A program made the position numbers and the translations under genes. Shown here piece after piece: positions 1 through 10,987 of a DNA stretch of 64,000 nucleotides. Below the pieces are notes generated by a model. It saw nothing but the letters and a program-made list of their open reading frames with translations, had not been told where the DNA came from and searched no databases. The stretch lies in assembly GCA_030268105.1 (NCBI GenBank), contig BSDZ01000008.1, positions 3,844,001 through 3,908,000 of the forward strand. The letters are read 5' to 3'. The DNA is from Volvox africanus (lineage: Eukaryota; Chlorophyta; Chlorophyceae; Chlamydomonadales; Volvocaceae). Position 1 is the stretch's first letter; every line of letters starts with the position of its first letter.

Positions 1-481
1 GGCATCCCAGGCATTCGCGGCCTGGCTCACGGGCCAGCCACTGCCTCAGCGGGCGAAAGCGGCCGACAGTGGGACTGAAACGATGGTAGCCGCCGGTGGA
101 AATTTTGGCAAAGTTACAAAGGTCACGTGGCTTTCTTGGCTTCTGGGGCTGTTGGGGCTCCTGGATATCAAGGAGGCTGGCGGAGGCAGAGGTGCAGCCG
201 AGCTTCCCGCGAAGGTACGGGCTGAATGTAGCGGCGCAGCGGCGGCATCGACAGCTGAAACCGCTGCGGAGAAAGCAGAGGGGGTAGCGCCGGCGGCGGG
301 TACGGCTCATAAACAAGCACTAACAATGCAAGCTGCATGGTCCGAGTTTGAGCGGCGGGTTTCGGAGCGGCCGGTGGCGGAGTACGCCACTGACTTGGAG
401 CGGGCCTGGCTAGCGGAACTGAAGATGATGCCGATCGAAGCCGCGGCGGCAGCGGCGGCGGCGACCGGCGGTGGTGAGTGA
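1..481 (+). CDS. 3' part of an unknown gene, open at the left edge
   Basis: A plus-strand frame is open from base 2 to the TGA at 479-481, so the coding region enters from outside the window. The visible 159 residues have no domain I recognise. There is a short Leu/Gly/Trp-rich hydrophobic patch (around 120-165), an Ala-rich middle, a charged helical stretch containing WSEFERRVSERPVAEY (around 340-395), and an Ala run before the end. The 3' end is uncertain: the bases just before the stop read GGTGGTGAGTGAG, which contains a consensus splice donor (GTGAGT), so the exon may end near 473-475 and the gene may continue. I found no convincing next exon in the following 3 kb. Composition is GC-rich, like the other coding exons here. 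Confidence 0.5.
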   Translation, partial: ASQAFAAWLTGQPLPQRAKAADSGTETMVAAGGNFGKVTKVTWLSWLLGLLGLLDIKEAGGGRGAAELPAKVRAECSGAAAASTAETAAEKAEGVAPAAGTAHKQALTMQAAWSEFERRVSERPVAEYATDLERAWLAELKMMPIEAAAAAAAATGGGE

Positions 482-3400
482 GTGACGGGAGGGCGGCGTC
501 TAGACTGGTTTTACACTGGAATCCCTACGGATATAGCTAGGTTAGGGCGTGCCGTAGTGGAACTGCGGCTACGCACGGCGTTCTTTTCCATCTGTTGAAA
601 GCTCAATTATGTGGGGGCGACATCGCCAAGTTTGTTGTTGTTTGTATTCCATGGCTAGTTGATCACAGTTTGGATCTGCAAACTGGGGTCGTGGCACGGC
701 AACCTCTGGGGCGGGGGCTCCAGCGTGACCTGGACTCGGACTCGGAGGCGGGGCGCGGAGGCAGCCCGAAGCTCAGCACGACTGACCAAAGATTAGCATG
801 GAGGTCATAACGTTCGTGGCACGGACCATGTGGCGGTAGCGGCGATGCAGACGATGTCAGTGAAGCGCATGTGCACGGTAGCGGCAGGATTGGAGCAACA
901 AGGGGCGGTCCCCCGGCTCCTGCTGTCATGCACGGATGCCCCTGTAGGCCCCTATGGAGTGCGTGTAGCCATTCTTTCTTTGGTTCGTCCGGGGTGCCCG
1001 AGCGGCTTTAGCAGTCAGCATGGTGAGATGAAAGAAAGGAGGATGTTCAGGAGGGGAATAGCTTGAGATGTGGCTGGATATGTACACATTTAGGAATACT
1101 CAAGACGCACCGCTGGAATACACCACCTGGCGAGCAGACGGCACTTCTCGCCGTGCGCAGTGCGCAGATTCCAAGTGGAAATGCAAATCGGCGGGGGCGA
1201 GTTATGATTCGTGCGTAAGGCACGTGCAAATCCTATTAACTCGATTACAAGGTAGAAAACAGCCTATATGGTGCGATTACACTTTCCGCCGGCATCATTT
1301 CGTGGTCACCGAATGGGAGGCTACAGCAAGCGCCCCCGCAGCCGGATGGCACCTGCCTGCAGCAAGTGTCGAGCGAGGCCGCAGGCGGGTCACAGAAACG
1401 TCGCATTCCATTTATTAAACTGCCACCCGCAATATGACGGGCCCTCTCCCTCAGGAAGGCGCAATTATACATAACACTACTGCCTGGCTAAACGGGCGGG
1501 GGTTGAAGGGCCCAGAGACCCTCGGGACTATTGCCCTTTACGATGGTTGGCCCTCATCATCCTAAGGCTTGTCGCCGCGATTTGGTTCCATATTGTGTCA
1601 TATGGGCCCTAAAACAGTTGAATGCGCCTCGTGCACAGCCCCCCTTGGGCGCTCACACCGCAGCCCATCCCACGCTCTGCACGGCGCCGCTAGGAAGCAA
1701 CGGCTACGGGAGGCTCACCGTCTTCATCAACTACGAAGAGTCAGCTAGGGTAAGGAAAGTTAAGAATGCCCATTGACGTTCAAACAAAAATGCCGACAGA
1801 AGAGTCACTAGCGTCTTACTAAAGTTGAAGAGGTGTCGTCCGTTCTGAAGCTGCAGTTGTGCACCTACGTGCTACAATGCTCCGCAAGTAAGGGGGATGA
1901 GGGAAACGTCCAAAAGCACTCACACGCACCGTGAATGAGCAGTACACCCAAAGAGAGACCACCACCACCACATAAAAGAACCGCGTGAAAATAACTCGTT
2001 AGGTTGGTCAGCACTCATCCACACATACGATACGACGAACGCAAGATTCACGGGTAGACAACCGTCGGCGGCGGCGATAGCAACGCCGGAGTGTATAATA
2101 TAGAAGAGGAAAACCAAACATGCCGAGCCCACCCCATACAAGTTGCCATGGTATAACTCAAGAGGCCCAATCAGGCGATACCGCCCAGACGGGCGTCCTA
2201 AGGAATAGGCATTCGATGGATTGGCTGACCTATTGCGGGGTGGAGAGGGACCCCCGCAACAACAAAATCCAGGGTTAAGCAGGACACGGAGCAAAACTGT
2301 GACTGGCTTCCCTTACCGAGAGTCGTCCCCGGGCTTTGATTTGGAGAAGATGCTGCTTAAGCGACGGTCTCCCGACCCGGAGACGACGTAATCAATACTC
2401 GGCGGCCTGCAGCGCTACACCAGCGAAGGGTCAAGTGTCTGGTCACGGGAGATTGGAGTCCACACAAAGGCGAAGAGAGAACAGATCCGCATGTCATCCC
2501 CCACAGCTCCAGGCCCGTGTTCGTGCGCGCATCCGATGAACCAGGCTGGCACGGTGACGGTTCCAGTGGCACTGCGCAGCCGGTAAAACTGTCCACATCT
2601 TCTCCTAGCTCCCCGCACCTTGCCATCGGTTTTCGAGGAGTCGGTACTTAAGAGATTCTTACCTAATTAATACACTTGGGACACGTGTCAATGTCGTAGG
2701 TCAAGTCGCTATAAGAACAGGCTAGCCAATCGATGACAACCACCTCGGCAGCAGCAGCCGAGTTTCAGCACAATCAAACATCAGAAGCCACAACCGCAGC
2801 TCATCTGGGGGCGGTCCTCTACCGCCAGGGACGCGCCAATGAACTCAACCGTATAGCGGTAACCAACTCTGCAAAAAGCAAAAGCCTTGGTTGTAAAACG
2901 TTCGGAGGATTTCCTCTCACCCTTCAAATCAAGTGTCCGCCCTGGACAAAATACCCACTCTGAGGAAGATTGGCAACGGACAGGATGTCACTCAGCCGGG
3001 GGCCGTCGACTAAACCTTCCTAAGGACGCTCACACTATACATAATAATGACCACCCCTCGCCGAGCTGATTGAGTCGCCAACACCGGGCGATTCCGCCTA
3101 AACCATTTTGCCAAAGTCCTGCGATTTCGATATGCCGGGGAAGCAGTCCCGGGGGCGCCCTCATCGCGGAACAGAGAGTATCACCCAAGGTGGCCTCAAC
3201 CACCACCTCAGCACCACCACCGACAATAAAAACCTCTTGCGCTGCAAGCTACTCGCACATGTACGTGCAACCAGTACAGCTTCTACCCCCTTATTATGCC
3301 GACTGACACGCGCAGGCCACTGCTTACAGCACCGGCAACGAGCTCACCTGGCTAAAAGTGTAATGCCAGGCTCGCAAGCTCGCTGCACACACCCGCCACC

Positions 3401-4258
3401 CTCCTGCGCGCTGTCCATGTCAGGCTGCCCTGGGGGCAATGGCTCGGCAATAAGCACCACTGCCCCAAAGCATCAGTACGACAGTCGTCGCAGTTATGCG
3501 ATCTCGACCACCGGCGCCCGGCTCTATCCGCACGATGACGCAAAGACCGTCGTAGATCGCCAACCACATAGATAGATAGATGGATAGATAGATATACGCA
3601 CGTATATGGAATAACAAACTGTACGACTCACACTCAACATATCGCGCATCGCCCGCACTCATTTTCCTATGAAGTTGAGATAGCTTTGAGAGTTATCGCA
3701 CTAAGACCTACGGTGCAACGCATTCGCAGTTTGTTCCAGAGACGTAACGGAGAGTGGCTCTCGCCAAGCGAATGGACGGACCAGATGTGTGCAGACGGTG
3801 CCAGATGCACACGGCGCATGAGCGATAAGATCATCGTACAGATAGAGCCAAACGATCTCCGTGCACACACACAATACATAACACATAAATGTATGTATCG
3901 GTACAATTCAGGCAAAAGTTCATATCAAAGCCACCACGTTGCACCAACGCGTTCCTTTTGTTTCTTTCCTTCCACGCAAAAATATTGCGTACTTTCACAG
4001 CGCTACGCTGCCGCCTGCCTCCTATGCATTGCCGCTTCTTCCTCATGCGAGTGCCTCTTCATGAATATGACACCACGACTGCCTGTGGCACGTTCGCTAC
4101 CAGTGGTCAGCCAGTGGAGACATATGCTACATGCGGCTGTAGCGCGCAGCCAACCAGCAACAGGGGGGTTTCGGGGCGCGAGCGACTTTCTGGGGCCCCG
4201 ACGCAGCAGCCGACAGACGGCCGCCCGGCAATGTGGTGCGATGTGACGGGGGACAGAC
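482..4258. other. Intergenic stretch without a recognisable gene
   Basis: Short overlapping frames occur on both strands, but none shows a domain, consistent codon use or a convincing exon chain. A tetranucleotide tract (GATA units) lies at 3568-3594. The part next to 4258 is probably the 3' UTR and flank of the minus-strand RWP-RK gene. Confidence 0.5.
3568..3594. repeat. (GATA)n microsatellite
   Basis: Imperfect GATA/GATG tetranucleotide repeat of about 27 bp in intergenic DNA. Confidence 0.8.
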
Positions 4259-7200
4259 CTATTGTGGTAATGGATGTTGCGGCGGCGATGGACCGCCATG
4301 ATGCCCCTGCCGCTGCAGTTCCTCACCGACCTGCCGGATTGACCCAGGTGCGGGCGGCGGCGGACCGGGGGATTGCTGCTGCCGCGGCAAGTGCGGCAAG
4401 TGCTGCTCCCCAGGCAATCCCCATTCAGTTGAGGTCCTCAGTGGCTCAGTGACGACAGAGTCCACTGCGCCCCCAAGAGGCACAGTGTCCTGATGCCACT
4501 CCGAATGTGGTCCGGAAGACGAAGTGTCCGGCTGGGCTGAAGGGGAAATGCGCAGCCGGGACACCGCCTGCACCGCCGAGGTGGCAGATGATTCGCTACC
4601 TGAAGAGCGCTCTACCGCTGGTCCTAGTAGCGGCGGTGGCGGCGATGCCGGTGGCGGCGGTGGCGGCGGTGGTGGCGGCGGAGGGCCCGCTCCATGGCCA
4701 GCGGCTGCGCCAGCGCCGCCGTCCAAGGCACCTGCCGGTGCCTCCTGGTTCTCTTCATGGGATGTGCCCAATACCGCCATTATGTCGCTGAATAACCCAT
4801 GGGTCGGGATGTAGCCCTGGCCAGCATCGGGGCCCCCCAGACCGCTCCAGGACGGCAGCTGTGCCGTTGACGGCACCGGCTCGGGGCCCTGGGCCAAACC
4901 CTCGGCTTGCTGCGAAACCGACGGCATGGACCGAGATCGCTGACCGCCCTGTCGGACCGATGAGTCCACTGGGCTGCCGGACCAGATGTCGTATAACAGC
5001 TTCAGCGATGTCGGGCTTCCGTTTGGACCAAGGGGCGGGGGCAGGGCAGTTGAGAAAGGCGCCGACCCTCCAGATCGTTGAGCGCCAGCCGCTTGGCCTG
5101 CTGCAGCGACATCCATGGGTTGTTCACGCGGTGATGGCGGATACATCATCCCAGACATGGCCATCGCCGCTGCAGAGGGGCCCCTGCTAATGCTTTCGTG
5201 ATCCCGTTGCCCGTCACGCGACGCAATGACAGCTCCCGGATCCGCAGCTCCGGCCTCAGGTCCCCCCCCTGGAGCGGTGCCCGTTGGGGGCCCGGAATCC
5301 GTGCCCGATGCCCCGGTAGCCGCCGCCGTGACGGAAGTGGCGTTGAAGGCTGCATCAGCGCTACCGCTGCCGCCCAGGTGCGTGGACGAGACACGCTCGG
5401 GCGCCAGAGCGAGCATCGCCGTTCCACTTGTGCTCGCTGTGTTAGTCACCGTACCCCCATGCACACCGTACTCCATCCCTGCCCCCCTTGCATCGCCGTC
5501 TGGCACACCACTGGCAAGCATGGTGCTGCCCCGGCTGGCGCCAACAGCACTCGACCCGACGCCCATACTTGTGAAGCCCGGGTGGTGCGGAGGTTGAGAT
5601 GGACCGCCCGGACCCTGACTCGGAGCAGCGCCCTGACCCGCACTGGGCGGTGGCATCCCGAGTTGCGACCTGGGTAGAAGGGAGGGTTGTGCAGCTGCTA
5701 TGGTCCAGGGAGGGCTCCCGGTCCGCGCAGTGCCTGGCCCGCCTTCGGACGCCCCGCTGTACGGCTGCTGCTGCTGTTGCTGCAGACGTGTCTGGTAATG
5801 TTGATCCTCGTAATACCGTTGCTGTTGCTGATCATGTTGCCCGGACATCAGTGTCTGAGGCTGAAGCTGTGTATCCTGCTGCTGGGGGGCCCGGGGGGGC
5901 TCCAGGGAATGCAGAGCCAGGAGAGCGCGCTCTCTGCGGGACAGTGGCTGCTGCTGCTGCTGTTGTTGTTGTGACTGGGGCAGCGGTTGTTGAACCGTCT
6001 GCGGCAATAGCTGCAGATGCTGCTGCGGCAGTTGTGGCTGCGGTTGCATCTGCGGTTGGGAGTGCCACTGCGGTTGCGCATGCGGGGACGCGCCCCTCCC
6101 CAGATCATCAAGACCAGGGATGCCGAAGCCTCCTGGGGTCCCCACTACAGCCCCAGAGCGCTGCAGCTGCAGCCCCTCGGCGGCAACGCTCTCCCGCCCG
6201 CCACCACTGCGATCAAGCTGTGCACCGGAAAGCGCTAGGTGTTCGCCGTGTGAGGTGTGCGAATAAGGGTATCCCAGCCCTGGGTAGTAGCCCGGCGCAG
6301 GTGTGGACGAGCTCCGGCTGGCGCCCGAGAAACGCGGGGGCCCAGCGCTGCCTGCCAGTCCTACTGGTGTAACGCCTTCGGTGCGGCGCGCCTCCTCCAG
6401 CCAACGTCGCCGTTCCAGCTGCATAAATTGGGACTGGGCGTCTACCTGAGGCTGTCGGGCGGCTAATTGCTGTGGGTGTAGCTGCTGAACGTGATGTGTT
6501 TGCTGCTGCATCTGCCGCTGCATCTGTAGCTGCTGCGCATATGTGGCGTGTTGCTGCTTATATAATTGCTGCCGTGCCTGCACCTGTGCTCGTGCCTGTG
6601 CTTGTTGCAGTTGCTGCTGCTGTAGCTGCTGCTGTAGCTGCTGCTGCTGCTGTTGCTGCTGTTGCTGCTGCTGTAGCTGCTGCTGCTGCTGCTGCTGCGA
6701 GGCGAAGGTTGTTTGTGGCGCCGAAAACGGCCCCAGCTGCAGAGGTCCTGGTACAGCGGCCGGCGCTGAAATCGGGGGTGCGACGACTGCGTCTTGGGAT
6801 GGGAAGCCAGCGGGTACTTGACCGGAGCCGAAGCCCTGATTCCGGGCGCCTATAGAGCCAGTGTTCTGCTGCTGCTGCTGCTGGGTAACTAATGGCGCAA
6901 GCCGTTGCCTCACTGTCGTGTCGCTGGAGGGCGTGCTGGCCCAGCGATACCAGCCTGTTGCTGCAGGATCAGCGGCTGACCTTGCCGTTGCCGGATCGGG
7001 CTCCGTCGCCATCGCCGCTTCTGCGGTGAAAGGTGCGAATGAAGCGGAGGGAGCTGTCGCGGGACCCCCCGCCGACGAGGAACCGGCCACAGCACCTGGC
7101 AGCGGAAGGAGTGCGGCCGGCGGCACCGAGGAATGCCGCGCAGTTAGGTTTACCGAGCCTGCGCGGGTGGTCAGCGGATTGGGAAGGTCCGCTGGAACAC

Positions 7201-10200
7201 GGGACATCCGCTGTTGCACAGGCTGGGCGGGGCGCCATGATGATGGCAGCTGCTGTGACATGAAGAGCTGAGACGTTGGCCTGGCCGCCTGTGCTGACGC
7301 CAACGAAGGTCCCGGCGGCGAGCTCCCCTGGTATTCAACATCCAGTGGCATCGATGTCTGCGCCTGAGAGCTGAAAAGCGCGGCCCCGGCCTCGGCAGAA
7401 GACGGGCGCGTTCCCGTGCCCCGGTATCCGATTCCGCTGGGTTTCACTGCGCTGGGCTGAGCACCTGGGAATAACGTAAGGGTTCCGCTTCCTTCTCCGA
7501 CATCATGCTCATGAGAGGGCGGACACATCGTCTCTAACGGTGTTTCCCCCCGGCCACTGCAGCTTCCTGATGCCACGCCAGCAAACGCGGCACCAGTCCC
7601 AGAGCCGTCCCCGCCGGTGACTCGGGTCCCAAACCCCGATAGGCTGTGCGGAAGTGAAGGTGCCGGTGCAGGCGCAGGCAGCGGCGCCGGACGCGGCTGA
7701 GCAATATGCGGTGCCAGCTCCTGCCGCGACTGCGGCGGGGGCGCCGCCGCCGCCTGGCTACGCCACTCGTCGTACAATGGCTGCACCTGTTGTGATGCCC
7801 GCTGTGGCACCGGCTGGAGTTGTTGTTGTTGATCACCGCCGTACGGCGTAGGCCTTGATGGCTTGTTTACAAGTCGGCTTAACCGAGAAGCCTCTGACGC
7901 GCCGCCCCCGCCGCCGGACGGTAACCATGTAGCCAGTGACGCGGGCGAGGCCTGCGACCGCTGCAGCGAATGTTGTGGTAATTGTTGAAGCCTTGCCTGA
8001 GACGGCTGCTCTACAAGCTGCTGCTGCTGCTGCAGCTGCGCCTGTGGATGCTGCCACCACTCCCCGGAGCTCTGCTGCTGGGTTACAGCTTCAGGCACGT
8101 TGCGCTCCCTCACTCCCACATCAAGATCCGGATCCGTTTGAACAGACAAACGCTGCTGTAGCTGATCTTCCCAGCGTGCTGGCCCTGGCTCGCGATCGCC
8201 GGTAGTGGCGAACCCCACCTGATCAAGCGGGCCTGGCAGCTCCTGACCAGCTCGGCTTGAATGACCGGGGCTATCAGGCCGACTTGCGCGATGAGAAGCC
8301 GTGAACGACGCGGGGCGGTCCGCTGACGTGCGGGCCCGAAGTTCCCCCGGATGTGCCGTATTGCCGAATTGCATGACTTTATGCATCTCATGTCCACCCG
8401 GGGCACCAGTGGTAACAGCGGTAGTCCCCTGAGGTAAGGTGAGGTGGGGTGAGGTGAGGTGACGTGAGGTGAGGTCGACGCGGACCGAGGGGGACGGCAT
8501 GAAAGGAGCGAGGCCTATGGTTGATTGGAAGCCAGGAAACCAGCAGCAAATACCATGACGTCATTGCCGTATGGTCGCATGAGCGCGTAGAGGCATTTGC
8601 ACTGGTGATGGCGCAGCGGGTAAGCGCAGATGACCTACGCCCGCGGGCGGGCATGCAGCCTCGATCAAAGAGAGGCCCAACAGCCACGTGTACGTGCAGC
8701 CCAACGAAGACTTATGCGTGTATATGTGTATATTTATATATGTTTGTGTGTATTTGTGTGTGCGTGTGTATGTGTGTGTGTCTATGGGCAAATTACTTCT
8801 TAAGGCGCACAATATAGCATGCTCACAAACAACCCTTGCATTATAATCGTAAATTCGTCACCATATGAACTTCCTCCATTCCCCGCAAACAAAGGATCGC
8901 GGCCGACTAAGCATTCTGCGTCCCGCGGAGCAAATCTTCGGACTGTCCCAAGGGGCCCTCACCTGGGTTTCCAGCCGCCGCCACGACTGCGTGATGCCAC
9001 TGGCCCCCGGCAGCCTTTTCTCCCCCAGCTGGGACACGGGCAGTGTGGATCGATGCGGTGAATGCTGTCCGATCAGTTGCATCTGGGTTGGGGGCAGCGG
9101 CGGGGGCAGCGGCGGGGGCTCCAAGTCCTCCTGCTTGTAGGACTGCTGCGATGGAAGCCGCTGAGGGTCGAGTTGCGCAGTCGGTGTGCGAAGCTTCAGA
9201 CGCGGCCGCAGGCGATCTGCTGCAGTCGCACCCCCGGCAACCGGTGAGGAGGGCCCGGAGCCCTGCCGGCTGCTCCGGGACTCGTCCCGCCGACCCTGGC
9301 CGCCAGCGCGTTCCCGCCCACCGCTGGCAGCAGCGCCTGCTTCCGGAGCAACGCCAGCAATTGCACCATGCGCTGATCCGGCACTGATTCGCTGCCGGAT
9401 CTGCTGCTGCTGATGCATTTGCCGAGGGCTCGCTTCCATTTCGCGCGCCTGCACGCTACCGCCGGCAGGCGCATTCGAGTACTGACTATCGCTTCTGCTG
9501 TGGCGCCTGCTGTCACGACTGCCGTGCTCGCTGGCTGCAGAATCGCCGCGACCCTGGACACGTTCCTCGCCGCTTTCATCTCTGGGAGTGCTCGCAGCAC
9601 TGCTGCTACTTGCACTACTGCTGCTGCTGGTGCTACTGCTCGCCTGCGCTTGCCGTCGCTGCCGTCGTTGCACTGCTGCCAGCTGGCCTCTGCGTCGTTG
9701 CCGCTGAAATAACCCCGAAAATAGCGGCAGAGCCTCCTGTCGGGGCCGACGCACCGCCCCTTCCGTTTCGTCCTCTTCCTCTTCCGCGTGTTCATCGGGC
9801 ACAGATCGGCGCCGACGCCGAGGGATGGCAGTCGCTGCCGTCGTTGCCGCCACAAGGACTCTCGTCTCAGGCTTCTCACCCTCTACAGATGCACCCGCAG
9901 CTGCTCGCTCTCCGTCCCCATCGTCATCCTCCCGTTCGTCATCGTCTCCCTCCTCCTCGTCCTCATTGCGCGGGTCTTCCTCCTCACCCTCGTCCCCTTC
10001 GCCGTCGTCGCCAATCCATAGCCCTGATCCGCTGCTTATCCGCTGCTGCTTCCTCTTCTGATATCTCACCTGAAGAAGTGCAGAAGGACGTCAATACGGA
10101 TTTTGTTAAATTGCGGTAGCAGCATCTAGATTGGAGCGCAAAGCGGGGAGTGCGCTGCTGCCCCGAGGAACCTGCCCGCGTAACAGCAACAGGGCAACAT

Positions 10201-10987
10201 CCGAGGCATACCGGTAAGTGCCACACAAGTGGTGGCTCTCGGTTGAGCCATGGAGGTGCTGACGCGTTAATGTCTACCCGAGCCAGCTTCGGCGACTCAA
10301 ACCCCCTGACCCTGCCCCGGACGAAGAGGCATGATTGCCACATGCATGGCAGCGGAAACGTAACGCCTGGTTCTCTAGGGGACCTCCTCCCGCAACACAA
10401 CAGGGCCAGCATGCCTTAAACCACCTGGCACCTTATACAGGTTCTTTCGCATGTCCTCAAACTCTCGCTCCAGAGGCCGATCCGGGTCTGCAAGCACCGC
10501 CGCCCATTGCTGCTCCAATCTGGACAGCAGCGCCTGCTCATGCACAAGGGAACCAAACCACGAGATAAATACGAATAGCTCCCGACGGGTTGATCAAGCC
10601 AGCCCTGATAAACCTAGACTAAGCCTGCGTAAAGCGGGGTGTAAAGCATGGGCCCTCAGGCACTTTGCCATCGCCCTCAATACGTAATGGCTAAGTGGGG
10701 ATCAAATGAGGAGGAACAGGGGGAACTGGGTGAACGCCTCTGCGAGCGATGCACGACACGGTGACCAGATGCCTCTGTGCTTGTATATAATATACTTAGT
10801 GAACACGAACCTGACGTTCTTGGGGAGGCAGGCGGTCATCGCCCTGTATGTGCTGACGCAGCGCGACCAAGGATTGCAGCTTGCGCTGTGGCCACCGCGA
10901 GACTCCATTCTCGCGACAGAGACGTTTTAGCTTGGATTTGTTGACGCCTAGCTGCTCGCTGGCCTCCTCAACAGGGAGATGGAAGAA
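4259..10987 (-). CDS. RWP-RK domain transcription factor with a giant Gln-rich tail (5' end unresolved)
   Basis: Four minus-strand exons join in phase 0: 10811-10987, 10432-10533, 8963-10069 and 4259-8428, about 1,851 residues ending at the stop at 4259. The first exon is an RWP-RK DNA-binding domain: FFHLPVEEASEQLGVNKSKL, then the LKRLCRENG helix and the signature RWPQRKLQSL. RWP-RK proteins (NIT2, MID and plant NLP/RKD) are plant and algal nuclear transcription factors in nitrogen or sexual regulation. The second exon is a helical segment with LEQQWAAVL and EFEDMRKNLYK. The third starts with basic YQKRKQQR, then a strongly acidic run, then Ser/Arg-rich sequence. The 1,389-residue last exon is Gln/Pro/Ser/Gly-rich, with pure Gln runs (6600-6710) and a Pro run (near 4660-4680), as in transactivation or condensate-forming tails. 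The sequence before FFHLP, including the start codon, lies upstream of 10987 and I could not place it. The target and the sexual or nitrogen role are unknown. Confidence 0.82.
6600..6710 (-). repeat. CAG-rich poly-glutamine tract in the RWP-RK gene
   Basis: On the minus strand this reads as CAG/CAA codons broken by CTA/CTG leucines. The coded segment has Gln runs of up to about 12. Shorter CAG tracts lie at 5945-5975, 6862-6885 and 8017-8036. Confidence 0.85.
8431..8475. repeat. GGTGA pentamer repeat at an intron 3' end
   Basis: Near-perfect GGTGA/GGTAA units. Read on the minus strand they form TCACC repeats that make up the pyrimidine tract directly before the acceptor of the last RWP-RK exon (exon begins at 8428). 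Confidence 0.75.
8717..8782. repeat. GT/TA-rich microsatellite in the last RWP-RK intron
   Basis: Imperfect (GT)n with TATA interruptions inside the 8429-8962 intron. Confidence 0.75.

Noticed and set aside
4507..9880. Long Ala-, Leu-, Cys- and Ser-rich frames on the plus strand and other minus frames (for example 5599-6372, 6472-6855)
   Set aside because: They are shifted or antisense readings of the CAG- and CCG-rich RWP-RK exons; their Cys, Leu and Ala runs are what CTG/CAG repeats give in other frames.
4259..10987. Idea that the RWP-RK gene is the volvocine sex determinant MID and the window is the mating-type locus
   Set aside because: MID is a small protein with the RWP-RK domain near its C-terminus. 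This protein is huge with an N-proximal domain, and the leucine gene here encodes the large subunit, not the small one I associate with the mating locus.
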